Source of the DNA: Diphasiastrum complanatum
Taxonomy: Eukaryota > Streptophyta > Lycopodiopsida > Lycopodiales > Lycopodiaceae
Direction of reading: 5' to 3'
DNA: 64,000 bases
Assembly (NCBI GenBank): GCA_029204225.1
Contig: CM055095.1
Location: 78,556,403 to 78,620,402 of the forward strand
Shown here: piece by piece, positions 1-11,705 of the stretch
Numbering within the stretch: the stretch's first letter is position 1
How the letters are laid out: every line of letters starts with the position of its first letter
Translations under genes and position numbers: made by a program
The notes under the pieces: model-generated
Databases searched by the model: none
What the model saw: only the letters and a program-made list of their open reading frames with translations
What the model was told of the DNA's origin: nothing

Positions 1-1585
1 GGCTATAATCATCTATGAATGTTAGAAAATATCTCAAACTTGAGAGCGAATCTGTTTTCATCGGTCCACACACATCAGAGTGGACGAGCTCAAGAACTTT
101 TTTGGCTCTTCTTCCCTCGTGTGTGAATGGATTCCGAAGTTGCTTGCCTTTCTAATAAGCTTTGCAGAACTCGGCCTTTGGCCTTGAAATCTTGAGACCT
201 GTGACAATGTCCTTTCTGCTCATGTCATACAGGCTCTGTATGTTCAGATGATACATTCTTCTATGCCAAGGCTGATCTTTGTTTTCTAAAGCATTTAATA
301 TGCTTTCAGAGTTGCTGCTTATTTTGGCCTGGTAGAGATTTCTTTCTCTGCATCCGACCGTCAGCAACTTGTTTTTCATCTTCTCGATCATATGGTAAGT
401 GTTGTCATCAAACAAAACTCGAATGCCTAGATCTGTCATCTCGGAGACAGATAGCAGATCCTTTCTGAGTGAGGGCACATAGAGTGCTCCTGGCAGTTCT
501 GCTTGGTCTGACAGTGTTTGTAACTGTAGAGAGCCAATGCCTTTGATATCGTGTCTACTTCCATCGCCTAGAATCACTGCTCTATCATTTTCGAGTTCGT
601 GAAAGTTGATCAAGATCTTCTTGTTGCAGGTTATGTGAGATGTTTCTCCTGAATCGATGACTACATCGTAGTCGTATTCAAAGTAGCTTGTTGAAGCTTC
701 GTCGAGTATCGTGAAAGTTTCATCACCTCTTTCAGCATCCTTTGATGACTCTGCAACGTTTGTCTTTTCAGCTTTGTTTTTTCTTTTTAGGTTGAATCTG
801 CAGTTGTATGCAAAATGCCCTTTCTTCTTGCAGTGCATGCAAGGTATTGCTGAATTGAACCAACATTTGTTGGTCGTATGGCCTGGTTTGTGACAGTGAT
901 CGCATGAAGAAGATTGTTGATTCAAGGACTTTGTCTTCTCGAATCTTGGCTTGTTTTTGTTCTTCTTCTTTCCTTTCGTGAAGAGAGCCTTATCTTGGTC
1001 ATTGTTCCCTCTCCTTCGTCTCTCATCAGTCTCTCATCAGCAACAAGACTGACTGCTTTGTCGAATGTCATACCTGGTAGACTCAGTATGAGCATTCTCA
1101 ACAGCTGATAGAACGTCGGTAGAGATTTCATGAAGTACATCAGCTGTTGTGGTGCTGGGACCTGGTGCTCCTGTCCTGATGATGCAACGAACTGAGCGAA
1201 GATCGTTCTGATCTTCTCAATGTGTTGATCTATCTTGTTGCCATTCCACCGTATGGAGCTAATTGTGAAGGTGCATGATTGAAGCTGCTATCCTCACTTC
1301 ATACTTCTGCTTTAATCTTTCTCACACTGCATGGCTACTTTCGCAGTCTTCAATCTACATGAGTAGATCTTCATTTATGGACAAAATGATGATCGCCATT
1401 GTGCGATCATCCTTTCTGATCCATTCATCTCTCCTCGGGTCTCCCTCTAGAGGCTGCACCTCTGAGAGCTCGGTCACTGATTATATGCCTTTGCCCTTCA
1501 GGAGTGTTTTGATTTTGAATTTCCAGATTCTGTAATTTGCACCATCAAGATTGATTGCTACTCTGGTCTCGATTGTCGTAGCCAT
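1..1585 (-). pseudogene. Ty1/Copia gag-pol, 5' part (gag, protease, start of integrase)
   Basis: Retrotransposon polyprotein that would encode the capsid and the enzymes for reverse transcription and integration. On the minus strand it begins at the ATG ending at 1585 (MATTIETRVAINLDG), 53 nt after the primer site. The gag half is broken by several stops and frameshifts down to about 922. The open stretch 152-925 has two CCHC zinc knuckles (CDHCHKPGHTTNKC and CMHCKKKGHFAYNC), a protease active site (VIDSGETSHIT) and the GAG-pre-integrase start (WHRRMYHLN). A TAG after CKAY interrupts the next stretch, then integrase resumes (LVHSDVCGPM, LTFIDDYS) and runs off the left edge. It is clearly Copia because protease and integrase precede RT. 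It cannot make a functional protein as it stands. Confidence 0.9.
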
Positions 1586-1637
1586 ATTGTGCTGTCTGGA
1601 AGAATCACTGCTGGGATATCAATAGTGATAACCTGTA

Positions 1638-1650
1638 GGCTCTGATACCA
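1638..1650 (-). promoter_or_regulatory. Primer-binding site (initiator tRNA-Met type)
   Basis: Read on the minus strand the bases are TGGTATCAGAGCC, the usual plant initiator-tRNA-Met primer site. It directly follows the LTR end and lies upstream of the minus-strand gag start, which fixes the orientation of the Copia element. Confidence 0.85.
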
Positions 1651-2165
1651 TGTCACAGAAGCTTTTTTCTTGTTTTGTGTTCGTCCTCCTTTTTTATTCG
1701 CGAACAACTTTATGTCTTTGAATTTTCTTTTCGTGCGGAAGCTCTTACGGGATCCCAGACACTCGACTACGCATCACAGGACATATTTTATTCTAGCAAT
1801 CAAGAGACACAGCACAAGGCCAAGAGATACACAAAATAGAGCAACTATATTGTCAGTTTGGTTTTAGAGCGAGATCGTCAGTGTCTCGCTCGTTAGCGGA
1901 TTGACTCTCTGCTCTTTCGCTGTGTTCTGCTTGTTGGCAGACTTTCATGCACAACTATGGTATTTTTGCTTTCTTACTCTATTCGCTACATCTCTTACTG
2001 TTTTTTATAGATCTCTGTATTCACTATCTCTCTTCTTTTAGTTATGATCTAGAGAGGATCGTTTATACCTCCACTGTGTGGAGTTTACAAGATAGCTAAA
2101 CATAGAATCACAAGACTAGTTAACGCTAATCAACTAGTTAGTTAGTCTTTGTCGTTGCTATTCGT
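1651..2165 (-). repeat. Copia LTR (right edge approximate)
   Basis: The inner edge is exact: plus-strand TGTCACAG starts at 1651, immediately next to the primer site. The outer edge is not sharply visible. The segment around 1880-1945 (GTCTCGCTCGTTAGCGGA) resembles 4805-4830 (GTCTCGCTTACTAGCGGA), so a related LTR lies at 4681-5100. On its right side it is followed by a stretch resembling the C-terminal tail of a Copia pol on the minus strand, so the same LTR could serve as the 3' LTR of a second, truncated element. Confidence 0.6.
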
Positions 2166-2170
2166 TTCAG

Positions 2171-2345
2171 CTAGGCATGAAGCCTATTGAGCTGCCAACT
2201 GGCAAGGCGAAAGATTTCTCTTCGTTTATTTTGTTCTTTTCGTTTCTTTTTGGTTTGCGGTCCTGGAGGTGTGTTTACGATTTGCGATTGATTCGCGAAT
2301 CGTTCATGCTTTGAGTCAAAGACATGTTGGCTGTTGCAAATTGTT
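2171..2345 (-). pseudogene. Copia pol C-terminal tail fragment
   Basis: The minus-strand translation contains KHERFANQSQ and a basic stretch. The same KHERFAN motif and basic character occur at 5100-5280, beside the other related LTR. I infer that this is the non-conserved tail of a minus-strand Copia pol next to its 3' LTR. It joins plus-strand Copia sequence abruptly near 2345. No conserved catalytic motif is present, so the assignment rests on the parallel with the second locus. Confidence 0.45.
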
Positions 2346-4037
2346 CTCGTTCGACCTTCGTGTCTTGTTCGTGTTGCGACAAAGTTGCAAGAGTTCACCA
2401 TTTCTGACATTATGGAGTACACAGCTTATAGCAGACACCAATTTATCTACCTCGGAGATTCTAACACCATACGCGTGGAAGGCAAAGGAGCAGTGAAGAT
2501 GAGCTTAGACAACAATCTGTCCATTTGTGTTCCTAATGTCCTTCACATTCCTTAGTTATCAAAGAATCTATTATCAGTCTTTAAGATAACTGATGAGGGC
2601 TACACTATTACTTTCTCATCCGAGCAGTGTACAATACTCAAGGAAGATACTACTCTGACTACATGCACTAGAGTCGGAAATCTTTACGCACTCTCTAATT
2701 CAGTTGCATTAGCTAGTATCTCTAATGAAAATGTAAACGACAGTGCTGTTCTGTAGCATGCATAGTCGATCTGGACACGTGAATACAAGGTCACTTTCTT
2801 ATATGCGTTGTAATAATTTAGTTGATAATTTGAATTTCTTGTCTTCATTAGATAAGAAATCTTTCTTTTGTGAATCATGCATCTATGGGAAGCACTCTAG
2901 AAGCAAGTTTCCAAAATTACACTCCATCAAAACAAAGCATGTATTAGATCTTGTACATAGCGATCTCTGTGGTCCAATGCCAACTCCGTCATTAGGAGAT
3001 GCAATCTATTTTATCACTTTCATAGATGATTATTCTAGATGGTCTACAAGCATGTTCATTAAGTACAAATCTGAAGCCTTTGAATGCTTCAAGAAATTCA
3101 AGGCCATGGCTGAGACACAAACATTTAGGAAAGTGAAGGCACTCCGAACTGATGGTGGTGGTGACTCCGCCTCCTCTTTTGCGTTACTATTTTTTTCTTT
3201 GCTGGACAGTGGTGTGTACTGGGATGATGGCGTACATCTCTAATGAGATGTCTGACTACATGGCTGAACATGGTATTAGAAGACAGTTCACCACTTCCTA
3301 TTCACCTCAACAGAATGAGATTGCAAAAAGAAAGAATTGAACTCTTCTCAACTCAGCCAGATCCATGCTACATCAAGCACACCTACCTGCAAAGTTCTGG
3401 GCAGAAGCTACTGCCACAGCCTATTGCGTGTAGAACAGATCCAGCACCAAAGTCGTCAACAACAAGACTTCTCATGAAGTTTGGCATGGGCACAAGCCTA
3501 GTGTCAGCCATTTAAAAATCTTTGGTTGTATATGTTTTGTTCACATTCCTAAACAGCTTAGGAAGAAGCTAGACCATAGGACAAATAAATGTATTTTCAT
3601 TGGCTATTCTGATGAACATAAAGCTTATAAAGTTTATGATCCATCCACCAATGTAGTATTTGTCTCTAGGGATGTAATATCTCAAGAACATACATACTAT
3701 GATTTCAAACAACCATCAATAAATGATGCTATGTCATTTCATCCTATTTTACATAGCATGGATTCTTCCAATGTTGATGTTCCTTCTACAGAACCTGCAA
3801 CTACAGCTATAGAAGCCGAGTAGCCAACAGTACCTGTCATCAGACCAGACCTAGCTAGCTCGAATAGATATGAAGAAATTCAAGAAGAAGCATCATCGCA
3901 TTTTGGTCAACCCAATGTCCACGGATCCTCACGGACTCGGACAGTTTCTGAGAGGTATGCACCTCAATATTTTTGGACTTCATCAGAAGAACCAGAGAGC
4001 CTAGCTGAAGCAATTAACTCCAAGGATGCTGTGAAGT
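2346..4037 (+). pseudogene. Ty1/Copia pol fragment X (protease end, integrase, RT linker)
   Basis: Plus-strand translation in three frames gives the end of the protease domain (ICVPNVLHIP, stop, SKNLLSVFKI), the pre-integrase zinc region and the integrase core (HSDLCGPMPT, ITFIDDYSRW, ALRTDGGG). An insertion of unrelated bases at about 3165-3240 follows, then YSPQQNEIAKRKN. The integrase C-terminus (FGCICFVHIPKQLRKKL) and linker (YAPQYFWTSSEEPESLAEAINS) come next. A TGA ends it at about 4038, where the dispersed repeat begins. There is no start, RT or RNase H. It belongs to the same family as the piece at 6128-7800, which shares the linker wording. Confidence 0.85.
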
Positions 4038-4039
4038 GA

Positions 4040-4471
4040 CAGAACTATGTTTTTCACAATGTCGTCTTTTTTGTCTTTTCACGAAATGCGAAACTAGCAT
4101 AGTTCAACAGTTTAAACTATTTTGCAACAGTTCAAAGTTTAAACTATTTTGGCACAGTTCAAAGTTCAACTATTTTTTAACACCTTCGACTTTTTCACAA
4201 AAATGCGAAGAGAGAAAATTCTCGAAGGTCATCTACTTTCAAGAGTTGAACTGTTTTAGGGCACCTTCGACTTTTTTGCAAAATCCCAAAGAGAGAGAAA
4301 AATGTTGAAGGTCGTCTATTTTGAACGAGGAATGTTCTTTGCGAAGTGAGAGAAAACCACTTCACATAAAATGTGAAGTGAGAGAATTTGTGACGTCCTC
4401 ATCCGTGTCAACGTTCCTGATTTGTTGACCATATACACTATGTACAGTTGTCACAAAAGCCATATACTTCC
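4040..4471. repeat. Dispersed ~420 bp repeat, copy 1 (possible solo LTR)
   Basis: This segment aligns end to end with 11706-12110, with many substitutions (roughly 80% by eye), from an ACAGAA start to AAAGCCATATACTT. It contains internal repeats: three CAGTTCAAAGTTTAAACTATTTT-like units and two ~80 bp units starting ACCTTCGACTTTTT (near 4181 and 4260). It has no coding potential. A TG...CA reading (TGACAGAAC to CTTCCA) would fit a solo LTR, but I cannot show a convincing target duplication. Confidence 0.7.
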
Positions 4472-4680
4472 ATGATGTGAATCAATCGAAGGAATTGTGA
4501 AAGCGAAGCAAACGATGCAATGTAATTCGGATGGAGTTCAGATATGATCACTGGTCACTGCCAGCTGAATCACTCCTACAGTCCTCCAGAATGTAGTCAG
4601 ACACTGTTGATCTATGTTTATGAATTAATGTAGCATTCAACAAAATTTCAACCAATGTGTAGAATTAAATGAATGAAAGA

Positions 4681-5100
4681 ATCAGACACACGAATCATAA
4701 CAGACACATTTGCATTGAAGATCATTATTGATTTTTCTCTGATTCTTCAAGCACTACATGCAGATCCACGCAGTGCGTTGGCATGAGAGAAATACAGTTC
4801 TCTCACGAGTAGTGTCTCGCTTACTAGCGGACTTGTGGATCCTGTGGATCCTGCTTACAGAACTCGTCTCGCATGCAGGCAAACTTCTTCTCTGTATTTT
4901 TTGTCTTGATTGCTTACTAGCATCAGACTACTTTTCTATATCTGTATATCTATCAAGTATCATCCAGTAAATATATAGTCGCTTTGTGTAACTTTTAGAT
5001 TAGAGTAATTAAGCATCTACAACTAATTAGGAAATTACAAGAGTGGCAGATTAGCGATGACCTAGAGTGTATCTGCTAAGACCATGCCATCAGATCAGAT
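4681..5100 (-). repeat. Decayed Copia LTR related to 1651-2165
   Basis: It shares short blocks with the LTR at 1651-2165, and it lies on the 3' side of a minus-strand Copia RNase H end (5243-5522), the expected place for a 3' LTR. Boundaries are approximate. Bases 4472-4680 just before it hold nothing I can name. Confidence 0.45.
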
Positions 5101-5242
5101 ATCTATACTTCTGAGTACTTGCATGATCTTGTTGGTACTCTTTGGAGCGTGAGGGCAGAAAAGGTTTCGCGATGTTTTTTGTGTCGCGTCGTTTGGTTCG
5201 TCCTCGTCGTCTGACTTTCTCCTGCTGGACCACAAAAGATTC

Positions 5243-5522
5243 TCATTTGCAAATCTTTCGTGTTTGTGTCTTCTCATCAGGTGTTTGCGAATCTTTCATG
5301 CTTCGTGTCTCTTGACTTTCGTATTCACAAATATTTTCATCAGGCAGAGGGCTAAAAGCTAGCAAAGCTTTGTAAATAGAAACGTTTTGTTTCTTCAGCT
5401 CTCTCTCAAAGCATGATAGTTTTACGATCCCAAGATTGCTCCTCTTTTTCTCAAAAAGTCCTCTGTCCAGGGCTTTGGTGAAGTTGTCAACAACCATGTC
5501 TTTCGTTCCGATGAAGATGGTC
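5243..5522 (-). pseudogene. Copia RNase H C-terminal fragment
   Basis: The minus-strand reading (IGTKDMVVDNFTKALDRG, then KKRSNLGIV) matches the usual C-terminal block of Copia RNase H (the D-x-x-TK-x-L...LG pattern). A longer tail continues to about 5100. It joins opposite-strand Copia DNA at about 5523, so everything N-terminal of this block is missing. Confidence 0.75.
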
Positions 5523-5523
5523 T

Positions 5524-5838
5524 ATGAACACTCATCAAAAGTGCCAAAAGCATGCTGGCACATGCCTCTCTTCCAAAGAAATTCTGGGCAAAAGCTGTTA
5601 TTACAGCTCTATTTGCAAAATTGATCCATTGCCAAAGCCCTAAATGACAAGACATTTTATGAAGTACGAACAAGATCAAAACCATCACTCAAAAATATTC
5701 AAGTGTTTGGATGCATCGCTTTCGTTCAGATCCCTGAAGATCTAAGAAGAAAGTTAGATGACAAGAGTAGGAAAACGATTTTTATCAGCTATTCCCTAGA
5801 CCACAAAGCATACAAGCTCTACAATCTGGATACAATCA
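5524..5838 (+). pseudogene. Copia integrase C-terminal fragment
   Basis: Plus-strand frames give a stretch like the integrase C-terminal region: PKKFWAKAV, then TFYEVRTRSKPSLKN, FGCIAFVQIPEDLRRKL and AYKLYNLDTI. A stop follows within a few codons. In order it precedes, rather than follows, the integrase N-terminal piece at 5846-6127, so the locus is rearranged. Confidence 0.75.
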
Positions 5839-5845
5839 TACATTT

Positions 5846-6127
5846 ATGTCAAACATGTCTAGAAAATCTCTAGCACTTGATCTCGACTATCCAACCGACA
5901 AAGTCAACCTCCTTGTCTGTCATAGCTACATCATTGGAAAGCAGACTAGGATTCCCTTTAGATCGAGTCGTAGGCATACAACAAAAGATGTTCTAGATTT
6001 TGTTCATTCATATATATGTGGTCTAATGCAAACTCTGTCGTTGCTTGATGCAAAGTATTTCATTACCTTCATTGACGAATATTTTAGAAGAACAGCTATT
6101 TATTTCATTAAGCAAAATTGGAGGCTT
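5846..6127 (+). pseudogene. Copia pre-integrase/integrase N-terminal fragment
   Basis: The translation includes CHSYIIGKQTRIPF (degenerate zinc region), KDVLDFVHSYICGLMQT and KYFITFIDEYFRR, matching the start of the integrase core. The first catalytic D of the usual HSD motif reads HSY, and IDDYS reads IDEYF, so the active site is damaged. At about 6128 the reading jumps to the RT linker, which removes the rest of the integrase. Confidence 0.8.
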
Positions 6128-7800
6128 TCAAAATTCTACCGACAATTCAAACACCAATGTAGCATTTGTTTCTAGGAATGTAATCTTCAAAGAAGATACA
6201 TTCTACGACTTTAAACAACCATTGACAGATGATGTTGTGTCATTTCATTATATTCTATACAACATCGAATCTTCCACTCATGATATTTCTTCTACAGAAC
6301 CTGCAACTATAGCTATAGAAACTGGAGCAGCCGACACACCTATCACCAGACTAGATCAAGCTAGTTCAAGCAAATCTGGAAAAATTCAAGAAGAGACACC
6401 ATTTCAAACTGGTCCACCGATTGTTCGAAGATCTTCAAGAACTCAAACAGTTCCTGAGAGGTATACACCTCAATCTTTCTGGACTTCATCTGAAGACCTA
6501 GAGACCGTAGCCGAAGCAATTAACTCTAAGGATGTTGAGAAGTGGCAAAACTCAATGGAAAAAGTACAACTCACTTTTGACGAACCAAACCTGGACACTG
6601 GTCGACTTCCTCACTCACAAGAGAGTTATCAACAACAAGTGGATCTCAAGAAGAAGATTAACTCTGAATGTTCCATTGCAAAATGGAAAGGCTGGTGGCT
6701 AAAGGATTCACTCAAATCCAGGGAGTGGCTTATCAAGAAATTTTTAGTCCTATTGTCAAAATACAGTCAATCGGGACTCTCATTGCATTAGCAGCCACAA
6801 AAGTCCTCGAAATGCATCAAATGGATGTCAAGATAGCCTTTCTCAATGACTATGTCAAAGAGGAACTGTACACCTTCCAACTGGAAGGATTCAAAGTCAA
6901 AGGCCAAGAGCACAAAGTGTGCAAGTTACACAAAGCAATCTGTGGCTTGAAACAAGCCACAAGGGCTTGGTTCAAAAGAATCAATGCATATCTAATTCAA
7001 TTGGGTTTTGCAAACAATTCAGCTGACTACAATGTTTATTCCAAGCACATAGGTGTCAATTCAGTTCATATAGCTCTATACGTACATGATGCATTTATTT
7101 TGTCTAACAACACTTCCTTATTGCACACTATTAAGAGTGATCTATCAAAGGAATTTGACATGACCCATCTAGGCACTATTCACTCATTGTTAGGAATTCA
7201 CATTACTAGATATAGACTACAAAAGAAGATCTATCTCAGCCAACAGAAATATCTAGAGAATGTTCTAAAAATGTTTCACATGTCTGATTGCAAACCAATT
7301 GATACACCAATAGATCCAACTATGATATTGACCAAACCTTCATGTGCGGATACGGAAAGTGAAGTACTCGACTTAGCGAAGTACTCTTATCATTCACTTA
7401 TAGGATCTTTAATGTATGTCAGGTTGTGCACTAGACAAGATCTAGCATACAATATTAGCACATTAAGTAAATTCATGTTTAATCCTATGATCTTGCATTG
7501 GAAAGCATTAAAGAGAGTGATGAAATACATTCAAGTAAATTTAGATCACATTTTATGCTATGTTGGAAGTGTTGTCGACCCACTGGTTCTTCGAGGCTAC
7601 TCCTACTCAGATTGGGAAGGAAATGTCTCTACTAGAAAATCTACCTCCAGGTTCTGTTTCTTTCTTGCAGGGAGACTGATTTCGTGGAATTCAAAAAAGC
7701 AAAAATCAGTGGCACTTTTTTCAACCAAAGCAGAATACATTGTAGCATGTTAAGCTTCAAAAGAAGATATCTGGATCAGATTATTACTCCATGATTTATA
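6128..7800 (+). pseudogene. Ty1/Copia linker, reverse transcriptase and RNase H
   Basis: The reading starts in the integrase-RT linker (VAFVSRNVIFKEDTFYDF, RYTPQSFWTSSEDLETVAE) and shifts frame near 6680. It then continues as a long RT_2 domain (VAKGFTQIQGVAYQEIFSPI, MDVKIAFLNDYVKEELY, KAICGLKQATRAWF). RT normally needs a YVDD box; here it reads YVHD at about 7080-7091, so one catalytic aspartate is lost. RNase H follows (GYSYSDWEGN, STKAEYIVAC) with a TAA inserted at 7751-7753, then KEDIWIRLLLHD. No LTR or polypurine tract is recognisable after 7800. Confidence 0.88.
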
Positions 7801-7921
7801 TCACACTCAGTTTAATCATTAGGAAAAGTATGGACTCAAAATGAGCCCTTTAAGCAAGTTTGACTTTAGAGAGAGATAACATGGAGAGAGAAGACTATCC
7901 GTCAACATTTTGTATTTTCAG

Positions 7922-8425
7922 TGTTGTCCTATAACAACCTCAATCCAAGGATCCTATTCTAAGCATGCCAATCACAAGCAACACAAGGGAACCTGATGGT
8001 GGACAAACCAACCAAACCAAACCTAGATCGAACGGATCTAGCCCCCAAGCTATGGATCAATCACTCAGAGAGGAATGAGGCATCACACCAACAACATCCT
8101 GCCACCGGTCATGCAATCAAGCATACACTAGTGAGAGCCCAGTAGGTATACTTATATCCTCCAAGGCCCATGCACCACTAGTAGTGCACTATAACACCTC
8201 ACAGGACACCTCTGCAGCCTATCTGGGCCACGTCATCCAGTTCCCCAATGATTCACTCATAGACCCATACAAATCCACCATCAAGTGGTTAGGCCTACAA
8301 GCAATAATTATGACCATGTACACATAAGGGCCCCAATTCCCTTATAGTCACAATTAACTTACGGGTTGTTGGTCTACCAGTCCCTAGCGTGGATACGCTA
8401 CCCGAGACCAGTCATGGGTATGACA
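7922..8425 (-). repeat. Gypsy LTR (3' LTR of the minus-strand fragment)
   Basis: On the plus strand it starts TGTTGTCC and ends ATGACA, giving TG...CA in either orientation. Immediately beyond is a pyrimidine run that reads as a polypurine tract on the minus strand, and then Gypsy chromodomain sequence. A block near its start (GATCCTATTCTAAGCATGCC) recurs at 23686-23705, marking a second LTR of a related family. Confidence 0.65.
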
Positions 8426-8442
8426 TTCTTCCTCCCTTATTC
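8426..8442 (-). promoter_or_regulatory. Polypurine tract
   Basis: The minus strand reads AATAAGGGAGGAAGAA, a purine run adjoining the LTR start. This is the expected plus-strand primer position of an LTR retrotransposon. Confidence 0.6.
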
Positions 8443-8449
8443 AAGTTCT

Positions 8450-9145
8450 GTCCTCAGAACTTAAAATTGAGAAAGATCCTTTTAAGCTTCCTTCATGTTT
8501 CAAAAAATCATCATCGTCCGTATATCCCTTCCATCGAACCATATGCTCGGTAACTATACGATTTCTCAATCATTTAGTTCTTCTTTCCAAGATCTTTCCA
8601 GGTTCAAGTGGTGACACACTCGATGATTCATCCAACAGGTCCAATCGATCTCCAAATCCAAGAATCTTTCCTTCACGTAGACTCTTCTTGAGATGGCTTA
8701 CGTGAAACACGAGATGCACTTGAGATCCTTCCGAGAGTTCCAATTGGTAAGCTAAGGATCCGATCTTTTTCAAGATCTTATATGGTCCTCTATATCCAGG
8801 GGACAATTAGTAATGCTAGCCGGTATGCATTACACTTGAATCCATCGAGATTCTTCCAACCCCCCACTTGGAAGTCTCTCGGTGATCTTTTTAGGCTTGC
8901 ATAATGTCGGTCCCCATCCTGGGTACACTAGACATTCTCACGTGCAATCCGTAGCATTTCCTGCATATCATGTAGGAAATCCGCTACTGTAATTTTTAAT
9001 TTTGAATGCCCGAGTCTCTACCACAATGGGTGATATAGGTTTAAAACTATACGTAAGCACGCATGGGCTATAACCGGTAGCCAAATGCTTACTATAACTC
9101 AATCTCCATCAAGGTGACTACCTCTCCGAGGAGATTGCTATGAAA
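8450..9145 (-). pseudogene. Ty3/Gypsy integrase C-terminus and chromodomain fragment
   Basis: The minus-strand reading in N-to-C order gives KHLATGYSPCVLTYSFKP (integrase end), DFLHDMQEMLRIARENV, a TAG, then MSPGYRGPYKILKKIGSLAY and VFHVSHLKKSL. A chromodomain-like end (EHMVRWKGYTDDDDF) lies at about 8480-8530 after another stop. The wording parallels the plus-strand Gypsy at 57500-58060, so both are chromoviruses of a similar kind. The core catalytic part of the integrase and everything N-terminal are missing or unrecognisable. Confidence 0.85.
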
Positions 9146-10154
9146 ATATGAATACATATCTTAACTAATCTTCTGATCACGCGAGCAATCCTTCTTTTAA
9201 ACAATCAAGTATAACTAGAATCTAAACTATGATTCGTCAATCATAATTCATCGGATTCTTGTCCTATACTCAATAAAAGAAGGTAACTACCAGTGATTAG
9301 AAGAACTTTAAGTTTAGAGTCATCTCTAGTTTAGCAAATACGGCCGACCAAAAGTGATCAGTGAACTTCAAAACGCGAATGTTCATAGTGTCACTTTGGT
9401 AATTCGTAAAGCCTAAACAGACACTCTACTAATTACTTGGTTTTTACCCAAACAAACATAATCGATTTGGTAGGATGGCCAGTCATTACCAAGACTCTAC
9501 TATTTTGTTTATTTAACCAAGGTATGAACACTATCCACTTCTATGGTTTAGGCATATCCTAGAATCTGAATTATGATTCGCCAATCTCAAGTTTCCAGAT
9601 TTTTGAGACCATACCCTACCATAAGAGTGCATCACAATTCTTAAATGACACATGAGTTGTTCCAAATAGTCCTTTCCATTTGTAAAGTTTCAGACTTTTC
9701 CAACTCACACACGGTGTCAATAAAAGAATTGTAAACAGAAAATGCCCTTACTTTAGACATGGCACAAATTGTCATTCCAGAGTAAGGGTCCCAATCTAGA
9801 ATACGTCTAGATCAATCTCTTAAGTTCTAATCTAGAATAACTTAAGATCAAAACTTCATGACGTGAAGCTCTAACTTTTGGCAACCAACAACTATCCAAC
9901 TCTCCTGAGTCTTCCGGGATAGCATTCTATCTTTTCTGAACGGAAAAAAATAAGTTCCAAAAGTTCTCGTGTATTCTATGCACACCCATCTGCGAATCCA
10001 AAATGACTCATAAGCATAGCACCACTATCAATATACCAAGATACATCATTGAAGGGTGCCTTCAAGTGACCGTAAAGATTATGAAAAGGGGCAAAATAAT
10101 GTTTTAGTTGAAGTTGGAATTTTCTAATAAATTTTCGAGAACTTCATATACTTG
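9146..10154. other. No gene recognised
   Basis: AT-rich sequence without an open frame I can assign. A loosely repeated phrase, AATCTAAACTATGATTCGTC near 9210 and AATCTGAATTATGATTCGCC near 9560, suggests decayed repeat DNA. No RNA gene was recognised. Confidence 0.6.
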
Positions 10155-11225
10155 TATTATTTTTCTGACACTTTGATCAAGAAAGTGGAGGGCCTTCATA
10201 GAGGAAGAACCTGTGGTATGGGATGCAGGCGATACTAGTCTCTCGTACTAGAGAGGGATTACAAAGACAGTTGGACTGTTTACACACTTTTTGTACTCAA
10301 TGGGATTTTAGGGTGAACCTCTCGAAGACCAAAGTTATGGTCTTGAATACCTCTCGGGCCTTCATGCAGCACCAGGAGCTTACCTTCGATGGACAGTCCC
10401 TAGAGGTGGTATCTTCATACACTTACCTGGGCATGCTCTTCTCTGGTCTTACCTTCAGTATGAGACAAGCGGCTACTTCTAGACTTGGGAAGGGCCACTC
10501 TTCCCTAGTCCAGCTAGAGAGATTCTGCTTCCGTAAGTCTATTCGAGATGCTCTGAGTAAGTGCAGACACCATCGTCACCCCCTCAGTCTTGTATGCCAC
10601 AGAGATATGGTGTATAGTATTAGCATCTTCACACTGGTCCAGCATTTCACGCTTACAGACCACCATGTTGGCTCGCATGATCTGAGCGACGCCCTCGGTT
10701 TCTCATGAGATTATCCTTGCGGAGTTTTCCACCCCTCTTATTCAGATTGAGACTGCCTTCCAGCTTATCACGTACATCCAGCAAGCTCAGGCACTTCTCG
10801 ATACCGAGCAAAGATATATGCAGATTGCACTCAGGTTTTCTCATCACCTTCAGACTCAGGGATACCGGCTATCATGGTTCTCTCATCACACTTCCTCATA
10901 GAAGAATTTGGTATCACTATCACTGATCTCCCTTGGGGTACACACCAGTACATTAGACGTTTTTTATATAGAGCATATCTCGACCGTACCTGGCGTCACC
11001 AGCTGGGGGTTAAGTCTGACTACTACCGGACTCACTTTCTAGTGCAAGATGCCACTGGTCATCCAGTTTTACCTCACTATTTGTCTTCTGGACTATCACA
11101 CAGTCTCCGTTTCACTTTGGGATAGTTCAAAGTCTCCTCACATCAGTTGGCTATTGAGACAGACAGATTCCAGGGTACACCACGAGAGGAGAGACTATGT
11201 CTATTGTGTCCCCTACATGAGAATG
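10155..11225 (+). pseudogene. 5'-truncated LINE ORF2 fragment (RT end to C-terminal zinc region)
   Basis: It is collinear with the large LINE ORF2 at 59195-62698 from just before the RT active site onward. Shared phrases are RVNLSKTKVMVLNT, SYTYLGMLFSG, RKGHSSLVQLERFC-like wording, LPWGTHQYIRRFLYRAYL, YYRTHFL and FKVSSHQLAIETDR. The YADD box is destroyed (about 10215-10235) and several frameshifts divide the reading. It ends at CLLCPLHENA, before the region homologous to the LINE C-terminus, so both ends are lost. It is an old dead copy of the same LINE clade. Confidence 0.88.
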
Positions 11226-11705
11226 CCTAGGAAAAGTAATGGAGAGAGCCCTAGCTCCCCCTAGGAAAAGTAATACCCCAATGGTAGCACTAGTAGCGAT
11301 GCATGTAATTTCCTCACAAATAGCCAAGAATTCTCTACAATCATGATTGTTGAAAATTAAGCCCATAGTTGTCTCCTTGGTGAATGACAATTTCTATTTC
11401 ATGATTTTTCTTGCACGTTCATTGATCGTTGATCTAGAGTCAGGTGAAACCATCTTTGGTTCTGTGTCTGCTCATCTGATACCTACAGGAATCACAACTG
11501 AGAAAGTCAATTTATTTGAAGAACATCTACAACCGGGCTTCCGACTGATCTCCAACAAAGGGTAACCAATCCTATCATAATTTCAAGTTCAGATGTTAAG
11601 TTCAATAATTTGAAGTCATTGAAGACTTGGCCATCTTCAAGGACTTCCACAAAATTAGCATTTAGAACAAGTCTGCAGAAATACTCTAAGTATCACGATA
11701 GTCTA
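11226..11705. other. No gene recognised
   Basis: The phrase CCTAGGAAAAGTAAT occurs twice (about 11228 and 11260). A 72-codon plus-strand open frame at 11347-11565 has no family I recognise, no splice context I can justify and no homologue elsewhere in the window, so I do not call it. Confidence 0.5.

Noticed and set aside
11347-11565. 72-codon frame downstream of the LINE fragment
   Set aside because: No recognisable family, no splice context, no second copy; left unassigned.
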